From Thermoplasmata archaeon (GTDB taxonomy: Archaea > Thermoplasmatota > Thermoplasmata > Thermoplasmatales > Thermoplasmataceae), in contig JAKAVO010000007.1 of NCBI GenBank assembly GCA_021817255.1, positions 1 through 63,048 of the forward strand: 63,048 bases of DNA. The letters are read 5' to 3'. Numbering within the stretch: position 1 is the first letter of the stretch; every line of letters starts with the position of its first letter. Made by a program: the position numbers and the translations under genes. The notes beneath the pieces are model-generated. The model did no database searches and was not told the origin of the DNA. It saw nothing but the letters and a program-made list of their open reading frames with translations. Shown one piece after another: positions 36,326-44,881 of this stretch.

Positions 36326-36823
36326 TTACCTTAGCCTGGACCTTCTCACATATACTCTTTGGATGACTCCGCCCAGGACAAGGCTTGCCATAAACACTCC
36401 AAACACAAGAACATCAAAAAGAATGGTATTGGTGATTATTCCCAGGTATCCTAACAGGTATATGACTCCATATCCACCCATCAATATTATCAACCCAATA
36501 AAGCGGATGTAAATAGGAATGGAGACTCTTTGGGGCATGTTCGGATTGCTGATCCCCTGTGGCCCGCCCGTATTGCCGAGAATATAAAAAAGCTGATTCT
36601 GGACACGCCTCTTCTCCCTGGATTCGGGGCACATTGGATCGGTGATGGCATCCTTCGCATCTTCAAGCAACTGGTTTGCCTTCTCTTTCTCTCCTTTCCT
36701 GTTATATAAGCTGGCAAGCTCAATTTCCATCTTTGCCAGGCTTGCGCAGTTCGATATGGGCATCATTTTCTCATATTCAACCTGCCCCTGAAGAGTTTGA
36801 ATTTTTTCATCTATTGCTTCCAA
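36326..36823 (-). CDS. Small membrane protein with N-terminal helical domain
   Basis: A protein of 165 residues with no family I recognise. Residues 1-75 are helical and charged (MEAIDEKIQTLQGQVEYEKM and a TPR-like LASLYNRKGEKEKANQLLED). Two hydrophobic segments follow, IRFIGLIILMGGYGVIYLLG and ILFDVLVFGVFMASLVLGG, with a basic tail RRSRLR, so the N-terminus is probably cytoplasmic. The start is a TTG, supported by an AGGAGGT ribosome site nine bases upstream. Confidence 0.65.
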   Translation of the reverse strand: MEAIDEKIQTLQGQVEYEKMMPISNCASLAKMEIELASLYNRKGEKEKANQLLEDAKDAITDPMCPESREKRRVQNQLFYILGNTGGPQGISNPNMPQRVSIPIYIRFIGLIILMGGYGVIYLLGYLGIITNTILFDVLVFGVFMASLVLGGVIQRVYVRRSRLR

Positions 36824-36953
36824 TTTGTCAATACCTCCTGAATAGAATTGTCATTTCCACTTTTCATTTATAGTATTGCCTTTTGAAAACGGCACATTCA
36901 ATTTTTTACCGGTTCTGGATTTCTGCCTGTTTTCTTCACTAAATATAGAATAA

Positions 36954-38831
36954 ATGGCAAAGAGTTATTATTCTTTAAAAAAACTTCGTTTAAATTTTAT
37001 AGGCAATATGGCATATGGAGTTGTGAAAGACAAAGAAAGCTCCATAGACATCTTTTCATTCGTAAACAATAAAAGAAAAGATCTTCAGGATGGCTTTATC
37101 AAAAAGATATACCATCTTGGAGAGGGCAAATTTATATTTCAGGTTCACAGCCAGTCACTGAAAAAGGGGTCTTTTTATATTGATGTCAAGAAAGGCATCT
37201 GCCTAATGGATGCCGAAAGGGGGCAGGATGCAGGAAATTTAGCGATGTTCCTCAGGAAGAAATTCATGGACAAGAAGATAAAGGATATTTACCAGATAAA
37301 TTTTGACAGGGTTGTAAGGGTAGACTTCTACAATGGTTCCTCCTTTGTAATGGAACTGTTCAGGGACGGCAATCTCATTGTTCTGCAGGATGATATTATT
37401 GAATATGCGTTGAATCCAAGAGAGTGGAAGAACAGGAAAATAATAAGGGGTGAAAAGTATGTCCCGCCATCACTTATTGACCCAATTTCACTGAGTACGG
37501 AAAAAAAGGCTGAGATTCTGGAAAAAAGCAAAGCTTCAATCGTCCAGACAATGGCAACAAGATTGAATCTTGGCGGGGAACTCTCAGAGGAGATCCTGAA
37601 GAGGGCAGGCATCAATAAAGATCTCAGTTCGGTGGAATGTGCAGGAAGGATGAATGAGATTGAGGATTGCCTCATGAAGTGCCTCAGCGAGACCACAGAA
37701 AACAGGGGTTATGTGTATGAGGAAGAACAGCTTGTCAGCCCCATAAGATTAACATTCCTCAACAGGGAAGCAGATAAAGTTGTGGAAGATTTCAACGATG
37801 CCCTTCAGCCAATGATGGAGAAGGAAGTGAAGGACACGCCGGAAAATCTCAGGATCAGGCGTATTGTGGAAAACCAGGAGAGAACGATTGAAGAATACAA
37901 GAAGGCATCCATAGCCAATAAGGAGACTGGTGTGCTCATATCCTCCCACTTCCAGACCATGAAGAAGGTACTGGGGCATATAAAGAATTCAGACCAGCAA
38001 AGATTGTCCTTTGATGGGTTTGTAATCGAAGTGCTGAATAAGGACAAGGCTGAAAAAAGTGCACAAATTTCTTTTGAAGGCAGGCCTTTCAAGTTGTTTT
38101 ATGAAAAGACTGTTGGAGAAAACATGACTTTTTATTTTGACACCTCAAAAGATTACCTTGAAAGAGTGGAAGGAGCAAAGGTGGCCATGGAAAACTCCAT
38201 AAAGGGCATCCAGGAGCAGCAGGTTAAAAAAAGGAAAGAGAGATCAAAATACTGGTTTGAAACATACCACTGGTTTTTCACCACAGCCGGCCATCTTGTC
38301 ATTTCCGGGAAGAATACGGACACAAATGAAAAGGTGGTCAAGAAACATATGGGGGAAAAAGACCTGTATATACACGCTGACATGTACGGTGCACCAAGCA
38401 CTGTAATAAGAAATGAAGACAACGCAGAGATTAATGAAGATGAAATAAGGGAGGCTGCAACTTTTGCAGTCTCCTTTTCAAGGGCATGGCAGAATGGGCT
38501 GAGTTCAGGTTCCGCATACTGGGTAAGCCCTCTTCAGGTGAGCAAGACGCCGGAATCCGGGCAGTATGTCAGAAAAGGATCATGGATCGTGAGGGGAAAG
38601 AGAAATTACCTTTTCAACCTGGATCTGAAACTTAGTGTGAGGATGATTGATTACAGGGATTCGAAAATTGCCATGATATACCCATTCAGGGAAAATGATT
38701 CCGGCTGTGTCACAATAATTCCCGGAAGCAGGAAAAGGGATAAAGCTGCACAGGAAATTGCTAAAAAACTGGAAACGGATACAGAAGAGATTATGAGAGT
38801 CCTTCCAACAGGGAACCTGGAAATTATTTAA
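36954..38831 (+). CDS. NFACT-family ribosome quality-control protein (RqcH/Rqc2 homologue)
   Basis: A protein of 625 residues. The N-terminal NFACT-N domain includes RVVRVDFYNGSSFVMELFRDGNLI. A coiled-coil middle (about 280-430) follows, then the NFACT-R (DUF814) domain with WFTTAGHLVISGKNTDTNEK-like sequence and LYIHADMYGAPSTVIRNEDN. RqcH/Rqc2 proteins bind stalled large ribosomal subunits and add C-terminal tails to the stuck peptide. Motifs in the archaeal branch are conserved here. It stands alone, with its 3' end overlapping the convergent PGI/PMI gene by 8 bases. Confidence 0.9.
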   Translation: MAKSYYSLKKLRLNFIGNMAYGVVKDKESSIDIFSFVNNKRKDLQDGFIKKIYHLGEGKFIFQVHSQSLKKGSFYIDVKKGICLMDAERGQDAGNLAMFLRKKFMDKKIKDIYQINFDRVVRVDFYNGSSFVMELFRDGNLIVLQDDIIEYALNPREWKNRKIIRGEKYVPPSLIDPISLSTEKKAEILEKSKASIVQTMATRLNLGGELSEEILKRAGINKDLSSVECAGRMNEIEDCLMKCLSETTENRGYVYEEEQLVSPIRLTFLNREADKVVEDFNDALQPMMEKEVKDTPENLRIRRIVENQERTIEEYKKASIANKETGVLISSHFQTMKKVLGHIKNSDQQRLSFDGFVIEVLNKDKAEKSAQISFEGRPFKLFYEKTVGENMTFYFDTSKDYLERVEGAKVAMENSIKGIQEQQVKKRKERSKYWFETYHWFFTTAGHLVISGKNTDTNEKVVKKHMGEKDLYIHADMYGAPSTVIRNEDNAEINEDEIREAATFAVSFSRAWQNGLSSGSAYWVSPLQVSKTPESGQYVRKGSWIVRGKRNYLFNLDLKLSVRMIDYRDSKIAMIYPFRENDSGCVTIIPGSRKRDKAAQEIAKKLETDTEEIMRVLPTGNLEII

Positions 38832-39768
38832 TTTTTGAAAGCTCAGCCTTCAGGTTCTCAAGTACCTTCACATCCTCCGGATCATATGACAATCTCAGGC
38901 TGACTTCAACTGTCAGGAAGTCGATGTAGTGCAATATATAGAAAAGCTTTTCCAGGTAAGATTCCCCCTTTGGCCTTATCTTTATTATCTCTGATGCTGA
39001 TTTGCTTTCCATTATTTCAAGGCGCCTCCTGCTTCTTGAATCCTGATCGCCTTCTATGGCAAGGAAAATAAACTTGTCAGCCATGCTGTTGTTCATCAGC
39101 TGTGGCACAAGTTCATTGTGGTTCTGCTCCGAAAGTGTGTGGTTCAGGGCAAAAAGTTTTGAGTTTTCATTAAACTGGGTCTTGAATCTGTAACTGAGGC
39201 TGCTGAATGGCTCCCATGACAATATGTATGGTATTTTTCTTGAATCAACGATTTTCTGGGCCAATTGCCATATTGGGCTCCTTTCCTTTTCAAGTGCTTC
39301 AAGAATAGAAATGATGTTTGTTCTTTCTTCCTCATTAACACCAATAAATGTGTTAAGCAGGGGCATCAGGAGATAGCCTATGGCTTCCCTTGGCTGCAGC
39401 CCTGATGGTATTTTAACAAGATTGTCACATATTTTGGAAAGCTCTCCCCCGGAAGTTATGGCATTGATCTTTATTCCCCTGGATTTAGCTTCTTTTGCAA
39501 CACTTAATGTTTCTTCTGTGTTGCCCGAATAGCTGACGGCAACAAAGAAATAATCCCTGGTTACAAATTTTGGCAGTTTATATGAATCTATTGTGATTAC
39601 AGGAATATCCTGAAAGGCTTCGGAAAAGATCCTCCCCGAAACGCCTGAACCGCCCATTCCAGAGATGGCGATTGCTTTAACTTCTTTAGGATTTATTGAA
39701 AATTTGCCTCCGAACCTGATCTGATCCTTGAGTGAATATACCTGATCATAAAACTTATCTTCAGCCAT
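38824..39768 (-). CDS. Bifunctional phosphoglucose/phosphomannose isomerase
   Basis: A protein of 314 residues from the ATG at 39768 (MAEDKFYDQVYSLKDQI). A SIS domain carries AIAISGMGGSGVSGRIFSEA and FVAVSYSGNTEETLSVAKEA, and the second half has the family's LNHTLSEQNHNELV with catalytic histidine and glutamate. It interconverts fructose 6-phosphate with glucose 6-phosphate and mannose 6-phosphate. The frame is open upstream to 39813, but that stretch overlaps a small membrane ORF; the true gene starts just 11 bases after that ORF ends. Confidence 0.9.
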   Translation of the reverse strand: MAEDKFYDQVYSLKDQIRFGGKFSINPKEVKAIAISGMGGSGVSGRIFSEAFQDIPVITIDSYKLPKFVTRDYFFVAVSYSGNTEETLSVAKEAKSRGIKINAITSGGELSKICDNLVKIPSGLQPREAIGYLLMPLLNTFIGVNEEERTNIISILEALEKERSPIWQLAQKIVDSRKIPYILSWEPFSSLSYRFKTQFNENSKLFALNHTLSEQNHNELVPQLMNNSMADKFIFLAIEGDQDSRSRRRLEIMESKSASEIIKIRPKGESYLEKLFYILHYIDFLTVEVSLRLSYDPEDVKVLENLKAELSKIK

Positions 39769-39779
39769 TTTTAATGCCC

Positions 39780-39872
39780 TCAGATTGGTGCATAAACGAG
39801 GAAGAATCCCCACACAGCTGGGAGTAAGGCAGCTAAACCGACTGCTACGTAAATCATGAATTTCGTTGACAT
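39780..39872 (-). CDS. 30-residue single-helix membrane microprotein
   Basis: An open frame of 30 codons begins MSTKFMIYVAVGLAALLPAV and continues to a stop through aromatic and aliphatic residues (WGFFLVY), forming one membrane helix with a basic N-terminal end. A TATA-like AATAAAAAATA on the minus strand lies about 25-28 bases before the ATG at 39872, so a leaderless message is likely. PGI/PMI starts 11 bases after its stop. The composition is hydrophobic from end to end, unlike random sequence. No family is recognised. A second in-frame ATG at codon 6 is possible. Confidence 0.55.
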   Translation of the reverse strand: MSTKFMIYVAVGLAALLPAVWGFFLVYAPI

Positions 39873-40033
39873 GCAGATCAGTATCGGGTTATTTTTTATT
39901 AACCTTTCTCATTGCCTTCAAGTGGGAAAATTTCCACATTTACAGAATATTTGTTTATATTTATTTTCAATTGAGAATTAAAAAGTATTGCAGTATGGCA
40001 TTATTGATGATGTTTCCAGTATATGCACACATT

Positions 40034-41290
40034 TCAGTTTCTGTGCAACGTATATGTCATGCAGTGTGCCCCACCATAGCCTCCGGTTATTTCTTCAAGG
40101 TTTATCTTGATAAAATCCAGCCCGAATTCATTCATCATGTTTTTTGAAGGGAACATTTCCCCACTCTGCAGCTGAATTGCCTTTGCCCCTGCCTCTTCCT
40201 TTATCTTCTCCGTGATTACACCGTTCCTTTCGAGTTTTTTCAACACAGAAAAGGAATCTATGCATATGATTTTGTTATCCTTCAGTGTCAGGAAATTTGA
40301 AGAATAGCAGAGTTGTTCTATTGGCGAAATATCCATTATATTATACCCCTTCCTGATCATATAATCATTCAGTGCAATATTTTCGCTGAATTCATATCCA
40401 TCCCCTGCCCTATGGTACAGCTTCCCTTTTGCAGCTTTTGCAAGCCTTGCAGACCCTATGGCAGTTCCATTGCCTGCTATGTTGAAATAGGTGTCCAGGT
40501 GCATATTGTTGAGCAGGTCGTTGACCATAAATGGGTATTTTGGATTTTCTACAACGAGAATTTCATCGTGTGCCATCATGCCTGAATTCATTGCAGACAT
40601 TGCTCCCTGGATATCAGTCCGCGGTCCAGTGCCAATAAGTCCAAAATCACCACATGGAATGTAATCGCCCCCCTCAAAGTGTGAGTTTTCTTCCACTCTC
40701 CTGAGGTGATCGTTTCCCAGGACATTCTTCATTATGAACCCTGTAATTTCAGGCTCAAGCTTTCTTTGTGGCAATTTCATCCTTCCAAGTATTACCCCGT
40801 TGGAACTTACAGCCTGCTGGTCCCTCATGAAATAAAGATTGGTCAACGGAATGTTTGAGAATATTTTTGGGTATGACATGTGGTTTTCCTTGTCCACCCT
40901 GATATCTATGGATGGAACAAGTATTGAGATATTGAAAAGTGTGTCAGCGTCCATGAAGGGCAGATTCCTGTGAAAGTCTGATTTCAGCTTTTCAACCTCT
41001 GATATGTCGCCGTAGAATTGCACCTCCTGTTCTATTCTCTCCTCAAGTTCCTTCCTGAAGCTGCTGTCTGCATTGCACCTGTTTACAACGATTTCCCTCA
41101 GCTTCGTCACTTTGGCCCCGTTTTCCTTCATCACATTTTCAAGTGTTTCATGCTCTGCCAGGGCCTTCGTTTTATTGAAAGGCCTCTCAAAGAGAAATGC
41201 CCTTGGGGAGATCATGGCATAATCTATCTCCGTCCCTGGCCTGTGCATAATTACTTCCCTTAAATTTTCCCATTCTGATCTAACAAACAT
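40034..41290 (-). CDS. arcA: Arginine deiminase
   Basis: A protein of 418 residues. It converts arginine to citrulline and ammonia. Motifs of the guanidino-modifying fold: SEWENLREVIMHRPG at the start, NLYFMRDQQAV, NSHFEGGDYIPCGD (catalytic FEGGD) and the C-terminal GGYGGAHCMTYTLHRN with the nucleophile cysteine. Length matches the family. No ornithine carbamoyltransferase or carbamate kinase is nearby, so the usual three-step energy pathway is not encoded here as an operon. Its start overlaps the stop of the Nmd3-like gene by one base (TAATG). Confidence 0.93.
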   Translation of the reverse strand: MFVRSEWENLREVIMHRPGTEIDYAMISPRAFLFERPFNKTKALAEHETLENVMKENGAKVTKLREIVVNRCNADSSFRKELEERIEQEVQFYGDISEVEKLKSDFHRNLPFMDADTLFNISILVPSIDIRVDKENHMSYPKIFSNIPLTNLYFMRDQQAVSSNGVILGRMKLPQRKLEPEITGFIMKNVLGNDHLRRVEENSHFEGGDYIPCGDFGLIGTGPRTDIQGAMSAMNSGMMAHDEILVVENPKYPFMVNDLLNNMHLDTYFNIAGNGTAIGSARLAKAAKGKLYHRAGDGYEFSENIALNDYMIRKGYNIMDISPIEQLCYSSNFLTLKDNKIICIDSFSVLKKLERNGVITEKIKEEAGAKAIQLQSGEMFPSKNMMNEFGLDFIKINLEEITGGYGGAHCMTYTLHRN

Positions 41291-42306
41291 TATTTATCAC
41301 CCAAAATTCCGTAGTAATTGTCCTCGTAGAAGAACAGTTCAACCTGATCCTCCTTGATGACGCTTTTCAGCGTAATCTGGCTGTATGTCCTTTCATTCAT
41401 AAGATTGGTCTCATTTTCTGTCCTGTCAAGTACAATAAACTTTTCTTTTTGTGCCTTTTCACCGGTTTCCCTGAGCTTGTCAAAATCTATTATTCTTTTG
41501 TTGATTAGAGTGATCTCCCCTTTCTTCAGGTCTGTAACATATATTCCTCCAGGCCTCTTTCCCTGGTATATGTATTTTACATTATCAAAGAAGATTAATG
41601 ACCCTGGCTCAATATCAAGTATTCTTATCATATAGGTGAATCTGAAAAACTGTTTTCCATCCTTTATGCCCGCAAGTGAACTTGAGACAACAACATTGCA
41701 TATGGTTTTAGACTGTATTTCCCTGGCGAAAGTATCCCCGTCTTTCTTTTTGCCAAGGTATATGTCAATTCCCTCCCTGAGCTGGACTGACTTGGAGACA
41801 AAAGATTCAGGATCTTTCTTCTGGTTGCTCTCAACCATTTTCAGAAGTTCTTCATGTATATTATTTATCTCCGGGCTCATTTTCTCGGAAAATCCCCTTA
41901 ACTGGACTTTAGACTCATAATATGATCCAGTAACTTTATTGCATGTAGGGCAGCTTATCAACTCCCTTTTATATGGTATTTCCAGAGGGAAAGTTTTTGA
42001 ATCAAGCTCATCCCTCTTTACTGTGGCTTTTAAATAAGCTGTATCTTCAATTTTATTCAGTTCTATTGGGCTGAACGATTCAATTTTAAATGGTTCATTC
42101 ACTCTGAACAATTCATATACCTTCCTGGACCACCTCTCATGCGCTTCATGGTGTGCCCAGTAATTTACAACCTTTACTGCACCGCATTTTGGGCAGCTCG
42201 TAAATGTTATAGAACCTGGCTTGTCAAATGCAAGCCCCTCCCAGACACAGCTTTCGCATAAACCCTTGTAGACAGCATCTCTGGTTCCGCATTTTATGCA
42301 TAACAT
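41290..42306 (-). CDS. nmd3: Nmd3-like ribosome biogenesis protein
   Basis: A protein of 338 residues. Zinc knuckles at the N-terminus: MLCIKCGTRDAVYKGLCESC, then FTSCPKCGAVK, and a further pair in LISCPTCNKVTG. The body matches archaeal NMD3 homologues (NYWAHHEAHERW, LREGIDIYLGKKKDGDTFAR). In eukaryotes Nmd3 exports the 60S subunit; the archaeal protein probably binds the large subunit late in assembly. It is the second gene of acyl-CoA dehydrogenase-nmd3-arcA, with 3 bases to the gene before it and a one-base overlap with arcA. Confidence 0.88.
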   Translation of the reverse strand: MLCIKCGTRDAVYKGLCESCVWEGLAFDKPGSITFTSCPKCGAVKVVNYWAHHEAHERWSRKVYELFRVNEPFKIESFSPIELNKIEDTAYLKATVKRDELDSKTFPLEIPYKRELISCPTCNKVTGSYYESKVQLRGFSEKMSPEINNIHEELLKMVESNQKKDPESFVSKSVQLREGIDIYLGKKKDGDTFAREIQSKTICNVVVSSSLAGIKDGKQFFRFTYMIRILDIEPGSLIFFDNVKYIYQGKRPGGIYVTDLKKGEITLINKRIIDFDKLRETGEKAQKEKFIVLDRTENETNLMNERTYSQITLKSVIKEDQVELFFYEDNYYGILGDK

Positions 42307-42309
42307 AAT

Positions 42310-43458
42310 TCAATCAATAATCCTTCCTTCTCGGAAATCCTTAATTAGAGACCCCGATATGAGCTTTTTTCTTATTTCCGTAGTTCCGGCTCCTATCTGG
42401 CCAAGTATTGCATCCCTCATAAGCCTGTCTATTCCAGTATCGTGCATATATCCGGCTCCACCAAAGATCTGAATGCATTCCCTTGAGATGTATTCAGACA
42501 CCTGTGCTGAATAAAGAATAGAAGCAGCTGCCGCTTTCATATCCACATTATTGTTTTTCAGGTGTTTAATGGAGTCATATGCAAGGAGCTTTGATGCTTT
42601 GTACCGGGTATACATGGTTGCCAGTTTGTCCTGGATCATTTCAAACCTGTATAACGATTCGCCAAACTGTTTCCTTTCCACAGAGTATTTAATTGCCTCT
42701 TCCAGGGATCTTCTTGCGAGCCCGACAAAGATAAAAGACAGGATGGCCCTTTCAGAATTCAACCCGCTTAAAATTATGTGCTTTCCATGGTTTTCCCTGC
42801 CCAGCAACCTTTTTTCTGATACTTTTACATTCTGAAAATATATCTCTCCTGTGGGCGATCCCCTCATCCCCATCTTGTCAAATTTCCTGCCTCTTGAAAA
42901 ACCTTCATCATCTGCCAGAATTATAAACGCCGAGTGCTCTTTTCCTGTTTTGCAATAAGTAAGGAAAAGATCTGCATAAGGTGCATTCGTGATATATGTT
43001 TTTGAACCGTTTATTATATAATTATCTCCCTCTTTGAGCGCGTTGGTTTTCATGTTAAGTGCGTCTGATCCTGATTGTGGTTCCGTTAAGCCAAGAGAGC
43101 CAATCCATTCTCCTGAAACAAGCTTTGGGACAAACAATTCCCTCTGTTCTCCATTTCCATTTCTATAGAGGTTATCAAGCGTGAGATTGCTGTGTGCACC
43201 ATAACTCAGGGCAAGCGAAGGTGAAGAATAGCCCAATTCCTCTTCAATAACAGCCTGTCCGAGATAGCCAAGATCCGCACCTCCAAATTCTTCTCCTACA
43301 GTAATACCAAGGTATCCCATCTTCCCCATTTCCCTGAAAACACTTTCCGGAAAATAATCCTGCATGTCCATCTTTTTGGCTATTGGTTCAACCTTTCTTC
43401 CTACAAATTCACGTATATTCTTCCTTAATTCTTCATAAATTTCATCATTTTCAACCAT
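42310..43458 (-). CDS. Acyl-CoA dehydrogenase
   Basis: A protein of 382 residues, standard length. Motifs: YLGITVGEEFGGADLGYLGQ, LGLTEPQSGSDALNMKTNA, YIINGSKTYITNAPYADLFL, SERAILSFIFVGLARRSLEE, ERKQFGESLYRFEMIQDKLA, the glutamate-bearing ECIQIFGGAGYMHDTGIDRL, and C-terminal GAGTTEIRKKLISGSL. It oxidises short or branched acyl-CoA with FAD; the closest style is isovaleryl/short-chain forms. It is the first gene of the leftward unit with nmd3 and arcA. Confidence 0.92.
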   Translation of the reverse strand: MVENDEIYEELRKNIREFVGRKVEPIAKKMDMQDYFPESVFREMGKMGYLGITVGEEFGGADLGYLGQAVIEEELGYSSPSLALSYGAHSNLTLDNLYRNGNGEQRELFVPKLVSGEWIGSLGLTEPQSGSDALNMKTNALKEGDNYIINGSKTYITNAPYADLFLTYCKTGKEHSAFIILADDEGFSRGRKFDKMGMRGSPTGEIYFQNVKVSEKRLLGRENHGKHIILSGLNSERAILSFIFVGLARRSLEEAIKYSVERKQFGESLYRFEMIQDKLATMYTRYKASKLLAYDSIKHLKNNNVDMKAAAASILYSAQVSEYISRECIQIFGGAGYMHDTGIDRLMRDAILGQIGAGTTEIRKKLISGSLIKDFREGRIID

Positions 43459-43579
43459 ATACAGGTTAATCCTTCCTTAAAATAATCTTATTTCTCTTTT
43501 ATAAACATTTGTGGACAAAATTTTAAACGGTAATCCATCGCATGCTTTGGTTTTCCAATGAATAGAACGATTTTCTCGA

Positions 43580-43664
43580 TGCGAGGGATGGGATTTGAAC
43601 CCACGAACGCCTACGCGACTGAATCTTAAGTCCAGCACCTTTGGCCAAGCTCAGCAACCCTCGC
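43580..43664 (-). tRNA. tRNA-Leu (anticodon TAA)
   Basis: A class II tRNA of 85 bases. Acceptor GCGAGGG pairs with CCCTCGC plus A. The anticodon stem CTGGA/TTCAG encloses loop CTTAAGA, with anticodon TAA. A long variable arm follows, then the T-arm GTGGGTTCAAATCCCAT. No intron, CCA not encoded. Confidence 0.94.
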
Positions 43665-43718
43665 TTAAACTCCGTAATTCTTAATGGATAAAATAGATTT
43701 TCATATTTAGCCAATCTG

Positions 43719-43727
43719 TTTTATATA
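43719..43727 (+). promoter_or_regulatory. TATA box for the 43742 gene
   Basis: TTTATATAT is a strong archaeal TATA box, centred about 20-26 bases before the two candidate ATGs (43742 and 43748), so transcripts are probably leaderless. Confidence 0.5.
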
Positions 43728-43741
43728 TCCTTATTGCATCT

Positions 43742-44026
43742 ATGATTATGGTATTTCAAGGAGGTCTTCCAGACAACGGGGAGATAATAAATTTTGATAT
43801 TGAAGAAGAACCCAAATGGGTCAAGGTTAAACTGGGAGACGGCTCTGTCATTCAGGTTAAAATGGAAATAGTTGCCATAATGAAAGGTGGAAATGATCCT
43901 AACACAGGCCTTCCTATATACATGGTTCAGGCAACGAACATAATAAGAATGAACGAGATTCCAAAAGAACTTATTAAGAAAGGCCCCAGCAAGGAAAAAG
44001 GGACGGATGGAACACTCTATAGATAA
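43742..44026 (+). CDS. Conserved small hypothetical protein
   Basis: A protein of 94 residues; I do not recognise a named family. The sequence is soluble and mostly beta: DIEEEPKWVKVKLGDGSVIQ followed by VKMEIVAIMKG and GLPIYMVQATNIIRM, with a charged lysine-rich tail. It overlaps the following Lrp-type regulator by 20 bases, so the two are cotranscribed. TATA spacing would also allow the ATG at 43748 (MVFQGG). Confidence 0.75.
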   Translation: MIMVFQGGLPDNGEIINFDIEEEPKWVKVKLGDGSVIQVKMEIVAIMKGGNDPNTGLPIYMVQATNIIRMNEIPKELIKKGPSKEKGTDGTLYR

Positions 44027-44426
44027 GAAGAAAAACATAGATCTTCTGGACGAAAAGATACTCGAGCTGCTGAGAATGAACAGCAGGTTTACCAATAAGG
44101 CAATAGCAACTGTCATAAATGTTTCAGAGGGCACCGTCAGAAGAAGGATAAAGAATCTCCAGGAAAGGAATGTCATAACCAGGTTCACCATAGAAACTAC
44201 AGAGATGAAGGAAGCCATAATACTGTCCAAGTATGATCCACTTAACAAGGCCAGCATCCTTCAGAACCTGAAAACAATATCGGCAAAGGTCTATGAAATT
44301 GCAGGGAAATCAGATATGGCAATAATGGTATCATACAGGAACCTGGTTGAACTGAATGATTTTATTGACAGAATAATGGAAATAAAAGGCATAAGAAATA
44401 CAGAAACAATGATCAGGCTGAAGTAA
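44007..44426 (+). CDS. Lrp/AsnC-family transcriptional regulator
   Basis: A protein of 139 residues. The N-terminal helix-turn-helix is clear (LLDEKILELLRMNSRFTNKA, then VSEGTVRRRIKNLQERNVIT) and the C-terminal RAM-like ligand domain follows (YEIAGKSDMAIMVSYRNLVE, then IRNTETMIRLK). Such proteins sense amino acids or related small molecules. The target genes are unknown. The start overlaps the previous gene by 20 bases. Confidence 0.9.
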   Translation: MEHSIDKKKNIDLLDEKILELLRMNSRFTNKAIATVINVSEGTVRRRIKNLQERNVITRFTIETTEMKEAIILSKYDPLNKASILQNLKTISAKVYEIAGKSDMAIMVSYRNLVELNDFIDRIMEIKGIRNTETMIRLK

Positions 44427-44508
44427 ATAATTATGCATATCAAATCTTTTCCAATAAATGGGATATGATTAAATACCCTTTTTTCATTTACAGCATAAGT
44501 GATTTACA

Positions 44509-44784
44509 ATGTCGGAAGGAAATAACATCATTTACGTAGGAAAGAAGCCAACAATGAACTATGTGCTAGCAGTAGTAACTCAGTTTAACACAAACAATGC
44601 TGAGAAAATAGTAATCAAGGCTAGGGGCAAATCTATAAGCAAAGCTGTAGACATTGCAGAAATAACAAAAAACAAGTTCATGCCAAACGCCAAATATGCT
44701 GACATTCACATAGAAACTGAAAAGGTCGAAGGAGAAAGGGGAGAATCAAACGTGTCTTCCATTGAAATTACGATCTCCAAGTAA
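44509..44784 (+). CDS. alba: Alba chromatin/RNA-binding protein
   Basis: A protein of 91 residues. The Alba fold shows NIIYVGKKPTMNYVLAVVTQ, IVIKARGKSISKAVDIAEIT and the C-terminal VSSIEITISK. The lysine of GKSIS, where Sulfolobus Alba is acetylated, is in place. It dimerises and coats DNA and RNA. The upstream TTAAATACC (near 44468) is a probable TATA box. Confidence 0.96.
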   Translation: MSEGNNIIYVGKKPTMNYVLAVVTQFNTNNAEKIVIKARGKSISKAVDIAEITKNKFMPNAKYADIHIETEKVEGERGESNVSSIEITISK

Positions 44785-44821
44785 TTTTTCAAAAACATTT
44801 AATTTGGCAACAGATCTGATT

Positions 44822-44881
44822 ATGCTCGAATTTCTTAAAAAGTTTAAATTGCCTCCGGGCAATGTCGTCCTGTTGATTTAA
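44822..44881 (+). CDS. Candidate 19-residue leader peptide before the prenyl synthase
   Basis: An ATG opens the frame MLEFLKKFKLPPGNVVLLI and its TAA overlaps the ATG of the prenyl synthase (TAATG). TTTAATTT lies about 24 bases before this ATG, compatible with a leaderless message. Stop-start overlap suggests translational coupling. An equally possible reading is that the prenyl synthase has its own TATA box (GTTTAAATTG near 44840) and the frame is chance. Confidence 0.3.
   Translation: MLEFLKKFKLPPGNVVLLI

Noticed and set aside
36306-36512. 68-codon plus-strand frame opposite the small membrane protein
   Set aside because: It is a proline- and threonine-rich shadow of the hydrophobic segments on the other strand.
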